DNA from: Prevotella sp. P5-50
GTDB lineage: Bacteria; Bacteroidota; Bacteroidia; Bacteroidales; Bacteroidaceae
Assembly (NCBI RefSeq): GCF_002251295.1
Contig: NZ_NPJA01000001.1
Location: 28,815-92,814, forward strand
Reading direction: 5' to 3'
Length of the DNA stretch: 64,000 nt
Shown: piece after piece, positions 45,408-54,519 of the stretch
Layout: each line of letters opens with the position of its first letter
How positions within the stretch are numbered: the first letter of the stretch is position 1
The notes under the pieces: generated by a model
Database searches by the model: none
What the model saw: only the letters and a program-made list of their open reading frames with translations
Told to the model about the DNA's origin: nothing
Made by a program: the position numbers and the translations under genes

Positions 45408-46448
45408 ATGGACATAACAAAAAAAAGACTGCTCGGACTGACGCCCACCGAACTCAAGACTGTGGTCGCTGAGTTTGGAATGCCAGCATTTACCGCTAAG
45501 CAGATAACCCAATGGCTCTACGAGAAACATGCCAAAAGCATAGACGAGATGACCAACATCTCGAAGCAAAACCGTATGCGGCTGGCTGAAGAATACGAAG
45601 TAGGCGCCTGGGAACCCATAGATTGCCAACGCAGTATCGACGGTACTGTAAAATACCTATTTCCTGTCAGTTGTGGAGAAGGGAAGTTTGTTGAAACCGT
45701 TTATATACCCGATGGCGACCGAGCCACAATCTGTGTATCATGCCAGGTGGGCTGCAAGATGAACTGCCTATTCTGCCAAACGGGCAAGCAAGGATGGGAA
45801 GGCAACCTCACCGTGGCAGACATCCTCAACCAGATTTACGCCATGCCAGAGGCCGAAACCCTGACAAACATTGTGTTTATGGGACAAGGCGAACCGATGG
45901 ACAACCTCGATGCCATATTGCGCGTATGCGAAATAATGACCGCAGACTGGGGATACCAATGGAGTCCAAAACGCATCACAGTAAGTTCGGTGGGCGTAAA
46001 AAACAAGTTGAAGCGCTACCTCGACGAGAGCGATTGCCACGTAGCAATATCCATGCACTCGCCACTCCACGAACAGCGCCTGCAACTGATGCCTGCAGAG
46101 AAAGCAATGCCTATCGAAGAAACGGTAGAACTGCTGCGACAATACGATTTCTCACATCAGCGACGTTGCTCGTTTGAATATATCTGTTTCGGTGGACTCA
46201 ACGACACGATGGAACATGCCAAAGCAATCATCAACTTGGTAAAAGGACTGGAATGTCGCGTCAACCTGATTCGTTTTCACGAAATCCCAGATGTCAAGTT
46301 GCCTGGAGCCAATGAGACTCGCATGGAACAGCTACGCGACTATCTGACACAACACGGAGTGTTTACCACCATACGCGCCAGCCGCGGACAAGACATCTTT
46401 GCAGCCTGTGGACTACTCTCCACCGCACACCAGAACAAGAAAGAATAA
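45408..46448 (+). CDS. rlmN: 23S rRNA (adenine-2503-C2)-methyltransferase
   Basis: A 346-residue radical-SAM methyltransferase for A2503 of 23S rRNA (and A37 of some tRNAs). The iron-sulfur motif is CQVGCKMNCLFC; MGQGEPMDNLDAI and RASRGQDIFAACG (the C-terminal Cys of the catalytic pair) are also present. I start at MDITKKRLLGL (45408) because the -7 box ends at 45383 and the ATG at 45393 is too close to the transcription start. First gene of a row with pdxA. Confidence 0.95.
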   Translation: MDITKKRLLGLTPTELKTVVAEFGMPAFTAKQITQWLYEKHAKSIDEMTNISKQNRMRLAEEYEVGAWEPIDCQRSIDGTVKYLFPVSCGEGKFVETVYIPDGDRATICVSCQVGCKMNCLFCQTGKQGWEGNLTVADILNQIYAMPEAETLTNIVFMGQGEPMDNLDAILRVCEIMTADWGYQWSPKRITVSSVGVKNKLKRYLDESDCHVAISMHSPLHEQRLQLMPAEKAMPIEETVELLRQYDFSHQRRCSFEYICFGGLNDTMEHAKAIINLVKGLECRVNLIRFHEIPDVKLPGANETRMEQLRDYLTQHGVFTTIRASRGQDIFAACGLLSTAHQNKKE

Positions 46449-46515
46449 CAAACCACACAATAACGACTTACACAATAACGACTTTAATAGACTTACACAA
46501 TAACAAACTCACACA

Positions 46516-47628
46516 ATGGAAGATAAAATGATTCGCGTGGCTATCACGCATGGAGATACAAACGGCATAGGATACGAGGTAATCCTCAAAACATTTGCCA
46601 CCCCAACCATTCTCGAACTCTGTACCCCTATCGTATACGGTTCGCCAAAACTGGCCGCCTACCACCGTAAAGCACTCAATCTGGAAACCAGTTTCAACAT
46701 CATAGAACGAGCTGAGGATGCCTGCGATGGTAAGCTCAACATATTAGCATGCTTCGACGACGAAGTAAAAGTAGAGCTCGGACAACCTTCAGAAGAGGCT
46801 GGAAAGGCCGCACTAATGGCACTCGACCGCGCCATGACCGACTATCGCTCAGGCTTATATGACGTACTCGTCACCGCACCAATCAACAAAGCCACCATAC
46901 AAGGTGAAGGATTCCACTTCCCCGGACATACCGAATACATCGAGACCTGCGTGGGAGAAGGAAACAAAGCATTGATGATTCTGATGAATGAAGACCTGAG
47001 AGTGGCTCTCGTCACCACACATCTGCCCATACGCAACGTAGCAGAAGCCATCACCCAGGAAGCTATCGTAGAGAAAGCCTCTATCTTCAACCTCAGCTTG
47101 AAACGCGACTTCCGAATCTCCAGTCCACGCATAGCAGTACTCTCACTCAACCCCCATGCCGGCGACAACGGACTGTTGGGCAACGAAGAGAAAGACATCA
47201 TCATCCCTGCCATTGAAGAACTGGAGAAGAAGGGCATACAAGCTTTCGGACCATTCCCTGCTGACGGATTCTTTGGAACCGCAGCCTATTCACACTTCGA
47301 CGGCGTCCTCGCCATGTATCACGACCAAGGATTGGCACCATTCAAAACCATCGCCCTCGACAACGGAGTGAACTTCACCGCAGGACTACCTATCGTGCGC
47401 ACATCACCCGACCATGGTACAGCCTATGATATTGCAGGACAAGGCAAAGCCGACGAGAACTCATTCCGTCAAGCCATCTACACCGCTATTGACGTGTTCC
47501 GCAACCGACAGTTCTACGACGAACCCATGCAGAACCCACTACCCAAGCTCTACCACGAGAAGCGCGACGACAGCGAGAAAGTGCGCTTTGCCATTCCCAA
47601 AGCAAAAGGCAAGACCGAAGACAAATAA
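46516..47628 (+). CDS. pdxA: 4-hydroxythreonine-4-phosphate dehydrogenase
   Basis: A 370-residue PdxA, third enzyme of the DXP-dependent pyridoxal phosphate pathway. Motifs: AITHGDTNGIGYEVIL, VTAPINKATIQGEGFHFPGH (metal His), LSLNPHAGDNGLLGNEE and MYHDQGLAPFKTIALDNGVN. The 67-bp leader contains ACACAATAAC repeated three times, and the start ATG falls in a further ACACAATGG. Follows rlmN and precedes the flippase-like gene by 10 bases. Confidence 0.95.
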   Translation: MEDKMIRVAITHGDTNGIGYEVILKTFATPTILELCTPIVYGSPKLAAYHRKALNLETSFNIIERAEDACDGKLNILACFDDEVKVELGQPSEEAGKAALMALDRAMTDYRSGLYDVLVTAPINKATIQGEGFHFPGHTEYIETCVGEGNKALMILMNEDLRVALVTTHLPIRNVAEAITQEAIVEKASIFNLSLKRDFRISSPRIAVLSLNPHAGDNGLLGNEEKDIIIPAIEELEKKGIQAFGPFPADGFFGTAAYSHFDGVLAMYHDQGLAPFKTIALDNGVNFTAGLPIVRTSPDHGTAYDIAGQGKADENSFRQAIYTAIDVFRNRQFYDEPMQNPLPKLYHEKRDDSEKVRFAIPKAKGKTEDK

Positions 47629-47638
47629 CAAGCAATAA

Positions 47639-48706
47639 ATGAGTAAGCACTGGCAAAACGGATTCTTCATCTTCGGACTCATTGTGCTCGCCTTGATGGT
47701 GACACAACTTGACTTTGCTGCAACATGGGCAGGACTGCAACGGGCAGGATATTGGGCCGTAGCAGTCATCGTACTATGGGCATTCCTATACCTGTTCAAT
47801 ACGGCAGCATGGTGGCTTATCGTCAAAAGTCAAGAAGAACAGAACCCAAACAACAACAGCGCAATAGCACCCTTGCCAAAGACAACGGAAGATACATCCA
47901 ACACAGGGAACAGCAAACCCACACCATTCTGGTGGCTATATAAAGTGACCATTAGCGGTTTTGCACTCAACTATGCCACACCAGGTGGACTAATGGGAGG
48001 CGAACCCTATAAAATCATGATGCTCAAGCCAAAAATCGGAACCGAACGGGCCACCTCGTCAGTCATACTACACACGATGACCCATATCTTCTCCCATTTC
48101 TGGTTCTGGCTGTTGTCATGTGCACTCTACATACTGACACAACCCATGACCACGCTGATGTGGATTCTATTACCCATCATAGCCACATTCTGCCTGTTGG
48201 CCATTTGGTTCTTCCTGAAAGGCTACAAGCGCGGTATCACCGTATGGCTCATGCGGTTACTAAGCCATTTCCCCTTGGTAAAACGCTGGGCACAACCTTT
48301 CGTGGAACGCAATGCCGAACGACTACACGAAGTAGATAAGCAGATTGCCGCACTCCACAACCAAAACCAAAACACCTTCGTAGGAGCCGTCATTTTGGAG
48401 CTGGCCTGCCGCATCGCATCAGCATTGGAAATATTCTTCGTACTGTTGGTCATCACGCCATCTGCCAACTATCTGCAATGTATCCTCATACTGGCATTCA
48501 CAAGTTTGTTCGCCAACCTACTGTTCTTCATACCCTTACAATTGGGAGGACGCGAAGGCGGATTTCTCATGTCGGCAGGCGGACTGGGAATGACAGCATC
48601 CGCAGGAATCTTTGTGGCACTCATCGTACGCATACGCGAATTGGTGTGGACAGGAATAGGCTTGCTGATGATAAAAATCAACCGCAAAACACAAGAAGAG
48701 CGATAA
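47639..48706 (+). CDS. Lysylphosphatidylglycerol synthase TM-region/UPF0104 membrane protein
   Basis: A 355-residue inner-membrane protein with about eight hydrophobic segments. The signature GFALNYATPGGLMGGEPYKI and the later PLQLGGREGGFLMSAGGLGM match the LPG_synthase_TM (flippase-like) family. No aminoacyl-transferase domain is attached, so it may be a lipid or sugar-lipid flippase-like protein. Asn-rich insert at about residues 66-92 (EEQNPNNNSAIAP). Part of the rlmN-pdxA row. Confidence 0.87.
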   Translation: MSKHWQNGFFIFGLIVLALMVTQLDFAATWAGLQRAGYWAVAVIVLWAFLYLFNTAAWWLIVKSQEEQNPNNNSAIAPLPKTTEDTSNTGNSKPTPFWWLYKVTISGFALNYATPGGLMGGEPYKIMMLKPKIGTERATSSVILHTMTHIFSHFWFWLLSCALYILTQPMTTLMWILLPIIATFCLLAIWFFLKGYKRGITVWLMRLLSHFPLVKRWAQPFVERNAERLHEVDKQIAALHNQNQNTFVGAVILELACRIASALEIFFVLLVITPSANYLQCILILAFTSLFANLLFFIPLQLGGREGGFLMSAGGLGMTASAGIFVALIVRIRELVWTGIGLLMIKINRKTQEER

Positions 48707-48744
48707 TTTTCAGCAAGATATGCCATAATGTCAGATTTATTTAG

Positions 48745-48752
48745 TACCTTTG
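48745..48752 (+). promoter_or_regulatory. -7 box of the bEBP-lptE-secG operon
   Basis: TACCTTTG ends 8 bp before the ATG at 48761, suggesting a leaderless or very short leader. A TTTA rather than TTTG occurs in the -33 region. Confidence 0.55.
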
Positions 48753-48760
48753 TCCGCTAA

Positions 48761-50002
48761 ATGAAGAGTTCTGAACTACAGACCATCAAACAACGTTACA
48801 GCATCGTAGGCAACTGCGAAAGTCTGAACCATGCACTCGACGTCGCACTACAAGTGGCGCCGACAGACTTAAGCGTGCTTATTGTTGGAGAAAGCGGAGT
48901 GGGAAAAGAAATCATACCACGCGTCATACACGACAATTCACCACGCCGCAGAGAGAAGTATTTCGCCATCAACTGCGGTTCTATTCCAGAAGGCACTATC
49001 GACTCTGAACTCTTCGGACATGTGAAAGGATCATTCACAGGAGCCATCAACGACTCACTAGGATATTTCGGAGTGGCAAACAAAGGAACACTCTTCCTCG
49101 ATGAAGTAGGAGAACTGCCTTTGGCAACACAAGCCCGACTGTTACGCGTGCTCGAAACAGGAGAATACATACCAGTAGGAGCTACCGAAGTGCATAAAAC
49201 CGACGTCCGCATCGTAGCTGCAACAAACGTCAATATCCGACAGGCCATTACAGAGGGACGCTTCCGCGAAGACCTCTACTACCGCCTCAACTCAATCCCC
49301 ATTCAAATGCCACCACTCCGCAAACGCGGCGAAGACATCATCTTGCTGTTCCGTCTCTTTGCCATGCAGATGGCAGAGAAATACCACATGGAAAAGGTTG
49401 TGCTGACCGAAGGAGCAAAACAAGTGCTGATGAAATACAAATGGCCTGGCAATGTAAGACAATTAAAAAACATCACCGAGCAAATCTCAATACTCAGCAC
49501 CGACCGGCAAATCACAGCAGATGCTATCATGCGGTTTATCCCACAGGATCAGGAAACCACACAACTGGCAACTATCCGCACAAAGGATGACCATAGCTTC
49601 GAAAACGAAAGAGAGATTCTCTATAAAATACTCTTCGAACTTCGCAGTAATGTCAACGATATGCGACGAGAGATAAGCACGCTGAAAAAACAAATAAACG
49701 ACGGACAGCCCACACCGGCGAATGACACAACCGGTATTGCCACCACACAACTGGCAACCATCAATACCATACAGCCCATCCAACCAAGAATGGAAGTCGC
49801 AGAGGCAGAAGAATATGTTGAGCCAGAGAAAGAGCCAGAAAACCTCAATCTCAACGACTGGAGTCGGCAGGCACTGGAAAAGGCTCTGGAAAGAAATGGA
49901 GGTAACAGAAAAAAAGCAGCATTGGAGCTGGGCATCAGCGACCGAACTCTCTACCGCAGACTGAAGCAATACGGACTGGACAAACCATCCAACAACAAAT
50001 AA
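48761..50002 (+). CDS. Sigma-54-dependent activator without receiver domain
   Basis: A 413-residue bacterial enhancer-binding protein. It begins almost directly with the AAA+ domain: Walker A GESGVGKE, then LFGHVKGSFTGAINDS (sigma-54 contact loop, GSFTGA in place of GAFTGA), LFLDEVGELP (Walker B), FREDLYYRLN and WPGNVRQL. Residues about 270-345 are a low-complexity linker, and the C-terminus has a Fis-type HTH (NRKKAALELGISDRTLYRRL). With no N-terminal sensor domain its activity is probably controlled by level or partner. Same strand and close spacing place it in one operon with lptE, a TPR protein and secG, an arrangement I recall in Bacteroidetes genomes. Confidence 0.93.
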   Translation: MKSSELQTIKQRYSIVGNCESLNHALDVALQVAPTDLSVLIVGESGVGKEIIPRVIHDNSPRRREKYFAINCGSIPEGTIDSELFGHVKGSFTGAINDSLGYFGVANKGTLFLDEVGELPLATQARLLRVLETGEYIPVGATEVHKTDVRIVAATNVNIRQAITEGRFREDLYYRLNSIPIQMPPLRKRGEDIILLFRLFAMQMAEKYHMEKVVLTEGAKQVLMKYKWPGNVRQLKNITEQISILSTDRQITADAIMRFIPQDQETTQLATIRTKDDHSFENEREILYKILFELRSNVNDMRREISTLKKQINDGQPTPANDTTGIATTQLATINTIQPIQPRMEVAEAEEYVEPEKEPENLNLNDWSRQALEKALERNGGNRKKAALELGISDRTLYRRLKQYGLDKPSNNK

Positions 50003-50022
50003 CAAAACAGAAATAACAGAGC

Positions 50023-50571
50023 ATGAAACCATTATTCACACATACCACCATCCGACACCTCGCAGCTCCTATGCTTCGCGGAATTGCCGTTGTGGCACTC
50101 ATGCTGCTCTGCGCCTGTTCGGTAAGCTACAAATTCAATGGTGCCAGCATCGACTATTCAAAAACTAAAAGCATCCAGATAGCCGATTTCCCTATACGTT
50201 CCAGCTATGTATGGGGCCCGATGGGACCATTATTCAACAATCAGTTGAAAGACCAGTTTGCAAACCACACCCGTCTGCAACAGGTAAAGCGCAACGGCGA
50301 CCTAAAAATAGAAGGCGAAATCACCCAATACCAACAGCGAAACAAATCTGTTTCTGCTGAAGGATATTCTGCACAGACCGAACTCTCAATGACGGTCAAT
50401 GTGCGTTTCACCAACAATGTGAACCACAACGAAGACTTCGAGCGCCAGTTTACGGCCTCGGCAACATACGAAACGACAAAGTCACTCAACTCCGTACAGG
50501 AGGAACTCGTGACACAAATGTCGAAAGAACTCTGCGAACAGATATTCAATGCCACAGTGGCCAACTGGTAA
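50023..50571 (+). CDS. lptE: LptE-family LPS-assembly lipoprotein
   Basis: A 182-residue lipoprotein (hydrophobic MLRGIAVVALMLLCAC with Cys of the lipobox, then SVSYKFNGASIDYSKT). LptE plugs the LptD barrel that inserts lipopolysaccharide in the outer membrane. The body has NQLKDQFANHTRLQQVKRNG, GEITQYQQR and a late QEELVTQMSKELCEQIFNAT, in keeping with the Bacteroidetes LptE family. It begins 20 bases after the activator's stop. Confidence 0.85.
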   Translation: MKPLFTHTTIRHLAAPMLRGIAVVALMLLCACSVSYKFNGASIDYSKTKSIQIADFPIRSSYVWGPMGPLFNNQLKDQFANHTRLQQVKRNGDLKIEGEITQYQQRNKSVSAEGYSAQTELSMTVNVRFTNNVNHNEDFERQFTASATYETTKSLNSVQEELVTQMSKELCEQIFNATVANW

Positions 50572-50600
50572 AGTCACCGTTAACACAAAAGGTTTAAAGC

Positions 50601-51398
50601 ATGATAAATATTGCAGAGCTCATCAATAATCCGGAGAGAATGGACCGCGACACACTCTATGAGTTGCGAGCCATGCTGGCATTACACCCGTACTACCAGA
50701 CCATCCGATTGCTGATGCTGCAGAACCTCTATCTGCTCCACGACCCATCATTCGATGAGGAACTGCGCAGATCAGCAGTATATATCACCGACCGACGCAC
50801 GCTGTTCAATGTGGTGGAAGGCGCACACTACCGCTGGAATCACGAAGCGAAGCCCGTTGAAACAGCACCCGATAGCGACCGCACCATCGCACTCATCGAC
50901 ACCTTCCTTGGATCCATTCCGAGCGAGGAGCCAGAAGCAGAGAAAAAGAAACGACGCCCCACCCCAGCAGACGCTACCGTTGATTACGTAGCGTATCTTC
51001 TGGAAAGTGAAGATGAGGAAGAACAAACAGGAAACGAACTGCCAAAGATGCAGGGACAAAGCCTCATCGACAACTTCCTTGAAAAAGAACAAGGACGCTT
51101 TGCATTAGGCGATATGCGCGACAATATAGCCGACGAAGAAGACAACGGCGAAGGAAACAGCCAACAAGCAGCACAACCCGCCAATGCCAAACCAGAAGCA
51201 GAGCAAAGCAGCGACAACGAAGAAGAATTCTTCACCGAGACCTTGGCACGCATCTATATCAAACAAGGACGCTACCAAAAGGCACTCGACATCATACAAA
51301 GGCTCAGCACGCAATTCCCAGGAAAGAACGCATACTTTGCCGACCAGATAAGATTCTTAGAGAAATTAATAATAAACAGTAATAAAAACAAAAAGTAA
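50601..51398 (+). CDS. TPR-like protein of the secG operon, function unknown
   Basis: A 265-residue cytoplasmic protein. The N-terminal part (ELRAMLALHPYYQTIRLLML) and C-terminal part (ETLARIYIKQGRYQKALDII with QRLSTQFPGKN) contain TPR-like helices; the middle is acidic and Gln/Glu-rich. No enzyme motif. It is often found between lptE and secG in Bacteroidetes, which is recall. It ends 6 bases before secG. Confidence 0.8.
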   Translation: MINIAELINNPERMDRDTLYELRAMLALHPYYQTIRLLMLQNLYLLHDPSFDEELRRSAVYITDRRTLFNVVEGAHYRWNHEAKPVETAPDSDRTIALIDTFLGSIPSEEPEAEKKKRRPTPADATVDYVAYLLESEDEEEQTGNELPKMQGQSLIDNFLEKEQGRFALGDMRDNIADEEDNGEGNSQQAAQPANAKPEAEQSSDNEEEFFTETLARIYIKQGRYQKALDIIQRLSTQFPGKNAYFADQIRFLEKLIINSNKNKK

Positions 51399-51404
51399 AA
51401 CAAC

Positions 51405-51800
51405 ATGGGACTTTACACATTATTTGTAATTCTGATCCTCCTGGCTGCAGTACTGATGATTCTCGTCGTACTGATCCAGGAATCTAAAGGAGGTGGTCTT
51501 TCATCAAACTTCTCTTCCTACAACTCATTGGCCGGTGTACGCAAGACAACCGACTTCATCGAGAAAGCCACTTGGGGACTTGCTATCGCAATGGTGTTCT
51601 TCAGCATCGTATGCGCATGGGTAGCTCCTACTGCCGTTACCGAAAGCTCCGTGATGGAGAATGTTGAGAAATCAACAGCCAACCCCAACACATTGCCAGG
51701 TTTCGGTGCCAGCCAAAGCAAGCCTGAAACTCCAGTACAGGATGCCAAAACACCTGCTGCTCCTGCACAGACTCCTGCACCTGTCGCTCCTGCAAAATAA
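51405..51800 (+). CDS. secG: Preprotein translocase subunit SecG
   Basis: A 131-residue SecG. Two membrane helices: LYTLFVILILLAAVLMILVV at residues 3-22 and ATWGLAIAMVFFSIVCAWVA at about 53-72, with the conserved QESKGGGLSSNFSSYNSLAG loop between. The C-terminal tail is long and rich in Ala, Pro and Thr (QTPAPVAPAK). It assists protein export by SecYEG. Confidence 0.93.
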   Translation: MGLYTLFVILILLAAVLMILVVLIQESKGGGLSSNFSSYNSLAGVRKTTDFIEKATWGLAIAMVFFSIVCAWVAPTAVTESSVMENVEKSTANPNTLPGFGASQSKPETPVQDAKTPAAPAQTPAPVAPAK

Positions 51801-51872
51801 GCCTTGCAGACGGTCAGGCATCGCGCAAACGCTCCTTTTTGGAAGAAAATAAAGCTAAAGTGTAAAAAAGTG

Positions 51873-51913
51873 CGCGATTTATTTGGTAATCTCGAATAAA
51901 TCGCGTACCTTTG
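51873..51913 (+). promoter_or_regulatory. tRNA-His promoter embedded in an inverted repeat
   Basis: CGCGATTTATT (51873-51883) and AATAAATCGCG (51895-51905) form a perfect 11-bp inverted repeat. TTTG at 51882-51885 and TACCTTTG at 51906-51913 (20-bp spacer) form the promoter of the tRNA gene. The hairpin may terminate secG transcription, act as an operator, or both. Confidence 0.75.
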
Positions 51914-51941
51914 CACTCGCTTTCCAGATGAGAGCACAGAT

Positions 51942-52016
51942 GGTGCCCGTAGTTCAGTTGGTTAGAGCGTCAGATTGTGGTTCTGAATGTCGTGGGTTCG
52001 AGTCCCACCGGGCACC
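51942..52016 (+). tRNA. tRNA-His (GTG)
   Basis: Anticodon GTG lies in the loop of CAGATTGTGGTTCTG. The acceptor stem pairs GTGCCCG with CGGGCAC, with the extra G-1 opposite C73 typical of tRNA-His; the T arm is GTGGGTTCGAGTCCCAC. CCA is not fully encoded. Confidence 0.97.
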
Positions 52017-52029
52017 CAACTAAACCGAA

Positions 52030-52055
52030 GCCTGCAAGTTTCAACACTTGCAGGC
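52030..52055 (+). terminator. Terminator after tRNA-His
   Basis: GCCTGCAAGT, loop TTCAAC, ACTTGCAGGC then TTTATT: a perfect 10-bp stem. Confidence 0.9.
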
Positions 52056-52228
52056 TTTATTGTTTATATCAAACAAACGACACAAAGCTATCATGCAAAC
52101 ACAGAAACAGCACGAAAACTCCCATACTAACACAACAAAATCTCTATACGCGCGTACATATTATATATAATACCACAACAGATTTTCAGCATACAACATC
52201 CACATCATCATTATAAGATAAAAACATT

Positions 52229-52705
52229 ATGAACAAAAAGAGAATACTATTCGTTTGCCTCGGAAACATCTGCCGTTCACCAGCAGCAGAGGGAATATTC
52301 CAACACCTCGTCAACCAACAGCAACTGACTGACGATTTCATCATTGACTCAGCAGCAATAGGTCCTTGGCATGTGGGCGACTTGCCCGATGCAAGAATGA
52401 GACGATGTGGCACACGCCATGGCTACGACTTCAGCACAAGAGCTCGCCAACTGACAAGCGACGACTTTGCCCGTTTCGACTATATCATCGGCATGGACCA
52501 CGACAACCTCAAAGCCATCAAAGCCAAAGCCCGTAGCGCAGAAGACGAATCGAAAATACTACTGATGTCCGACTTTCTGCGCCACCACAATAATGCCACC
52601 ATCCCCGACCCCTATTACGGAGACGGGCGCGACTTCGAACTGGTGATAGAACTACTCGAAGACTCCTGCGAATCACTACTGAAACACCTTACAACAGCAC
52701 TATAA
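52229..52705 (+). CDS. Low-molecular-weight protein tyrosine phosphatase
   Basis: A 158-residue LMW-PTP. The P-loop is VCLGNICRSPAAEG (catalytic Cys and Arg) near residue 10, and the general-acid motif is PDPYYGDG near residue 131. Typical length. Such enzymes often dephosphorylate BY-kinases in polysaccharide export, but none is nearby. It starts 173 bp after the tRNA terminator and is followed 13 bases later by the pectinesterase-like gene. Confidence 0.94.
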   Translation: MNKKRILFVCLGNICRSPAAEGIFQHLVNQQQLTDDFIIDSAAIGPWHVGDLPDARMRRCGTRHGYDFSTRARQLTSDDFARFDYIIGMDHDNLKAIKAKARSAEDESKILLMSDFLRHHNNATIPDPYYGDGRDFELVIELLEDSCESLLKHLTTAL

Positions 52706-52718
52706 AAACAATCTACAC

Positions 52719-54413
52719 ATGTCACACTTTACAAACAAACTACTGCTTCTGATGGGACTGGCCGTCAGTATAGCAACAGAGGCGCAAACGCGCTTCACCT
52801 ATCAAGGCAACACCCTCACCACCAACGAGCACAGACTGCTGGTGGGAAGCAAACCTACCAATGCTCGACGAAACACATTCCGCACTATTGAAGAAGCGCT
52901 GCGTGCCGCCGAACAGAAGTCGTCAACCGATACGACATGGACAGAAATCTATATCGAGCCCTCTGTCTATTGGATTGACAATCCCGACGATAAAGCCATA
53001 CGCATGCCTCGCAAAGGCGAAACCACCCCTTACGGCTGCGAAGTAACCATCAACAGAGTACACATGATAGGCATGAGCGACAAAGCCGAAGACGTAGTAT
53101 TGGCATGCAACCGCGGACAAACCCAAGGTGCAGATGGCAACTTCACCATGTTCCACTTTATCGGATCTGATTTCAAAGCCGACAATATCACCTTTGGCAA
53201 CTATTGCAATGTCGATCTTGAATATCCCCGCAATCCAAAGCTCAACCGCGCCAAAAGACGAAACGCCATTGTACAGGCACAGTTGGCCATCTGCCAAGGT
53301 GACCGCTACACCCTGACCAACTGCCGTTTTATCTCACGCCTCAACCTCTGCCCGTTTGTCGGAGCACCACACACCAATTTCGAGCGTTGCTATTTCGAAT
53401 GTACCGACGATGCTCTCTGCGGAACTGGCATCTATCGTCAGTGTCGCTTTACGCTATTCAGCAGCAAACCCTTTTACACTACCGACGGCATCCAAGGTGC
53501 GACGTTTATTGACTGCGACCTACACAGCAAGACGAAGGGCACCCAATATCTGACCAAGGCGAGCGGTCCCGTTAGTATGACCGACTGTCGTTGGACCAGC
53601 GACGATCCTATGCTGACTATCGAATGGACCAAGCGTCCGGATCCTCGTCATCGCTGTGTAATGACAGGCTGCACCCTCAATGGAAAGCCCCTCAACGTGC
53701 CGCAACCTACCGCAGCATTACCCGTCAGTCTGCCACCCTTTGCCATCGGTCCGCAGACCGCCATTATCAGTGGGCAATGGACACTCGACTGCTACAAGCC
53801 ACTTGACACGATGGACCGCGACTGGACTGCCGACAATACGCGTAGCAGTTGGGGATATGCAGAAGGCATAGATGGTGCAGAAGGTTGCTGGGGCCTGATG
53901 CAACTGCAAAAGGGCGCACGCATGATGTACACCCCCGCAGAAGGGCATGACTCTGTAGGCAATCAGCGTTGCCATCTTGTTGTTGTTCCCTGCAAGAGCG
54001 GCGGTCAAGGTTTTGGCAGCGCCACCACACAATATCTCGACATCTGCATCAAGTTCGACACCCGAACACTCACCGGCTATGGCCTTCGACTGCAGCGCAC
54101 CCCCGACTACGACCATTCCGTAGTAGTCAGTCTTATGGAATATGCCAATGGTCAAGTCACCCCATTGACAGAAGGCACCCGTTGTGACCTTTTCAAGGGC
54201 CGTTGTTCCATCACATTACAATCTGTTGACAGTCAGCTGACCGCTACTATAGCATCCTCACCTGTGACTCCAACGTCCGATTCAGTGGCACTACAGGAAC
54301 AAACGCTGACCGCCACCATGCCCCACCCCAACCATTATGGCGGTTTCCATCTGCAACACACAGGAAGTACAGGAGCTTCAGCCACCGTCATTCAATCCAT
54401 CCTCTTGCAATAG
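52719..54413 (+). CDS. Secreted pectinesterase-like beta-helix protein
   Basis: A 564-residue exported protein (signal peptide MSHFTNKLLLLMGLAVSIATEAQ). Residues about 25-330 have the pectin-lyase-like right-handed helix: NTFRTIEEALRAAEQ, TEIYIEPSVYWID, DFKADNITFGNYCN (like the ENITF segment of CE8 esterases), GDRYTLTNCRFISR and FYTTDGIQGATFIDC. The C-terminal part (about 350-564) is a beta-rich domain that could bind carbohydrate. Pectin methylesterase activity is possible, but catalytic Asp residues are not certain, so I do not call a substrate. It may feed galacturonate to the uronate module at 4-11 kb. Confidence 0.72.
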   Translation: MSHFTNKLLLLMGLAVSIATEAQTRFTYQGNTLTTNEHRLLVGSKPTNARRNTFRTIEEALRAAEQKSSTDTTWTEIYIEPSVYWIDNPDDKAIRMPRKGETTPYGCEVTINRVHMIGMSDKAEDVVLACNRGQTQGADGNFTMFHFIGSDFKADNITFGNYCNVDLEYPRNPKLNRAKRRNAIVQAQLAICQGDRYTLTNCRFISRLNLCPFVGAPHTNFERCYFECTDDALCGTGIYRQCRFTLFSSKPFYTTDGIQGATFIDCDLHSKTKGTQYLTKASGPVSMTDCRWTSDDPMLTIEWTKRPDPRHRCVMTGCTLNGKPLNVPQPTAALPVSLPPFAIGPQTAIISGQWTLDCYKPLDTMDRDWTADNTRSSWGYAEGIDGAEGCWGLMQLQKGARMMYTPAEGHDSVGNQRCHLVVVPCKSGGQGFGSATTQYLDICIKFDTRTLTGYGLRLQRTPDYDHSVVVSLMEYANGQVTPLTEGTRCDLFKGRCSITLQSVDSQLTATIASSPVTPTSDSVALQEQTLTATMPHPNHYGGFHLQHTGSTGASATVIQSILLQ

Positions 54414-54460
54414 TTCCGTATTTCTCAGGAAACCAAGTAAAAGGATGGGATAAAACTCAA

Positions 54461-54498
54461 ATCGGTCATTAGGGTTGATGATAATCCTAATGACCGAT
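54461..54498 (+). terminator. Terminator after the pectinesterase-like gene
   Basis: ATCGGTCATTAGG, 12-base loop, CCTAATGACCGAT then TTCTT: a perfect 13-bp stem. Confidence 0.9.
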
Positions 54499-54519
54499 TT
54501 CTTGCTTTCCCATTCAGAA

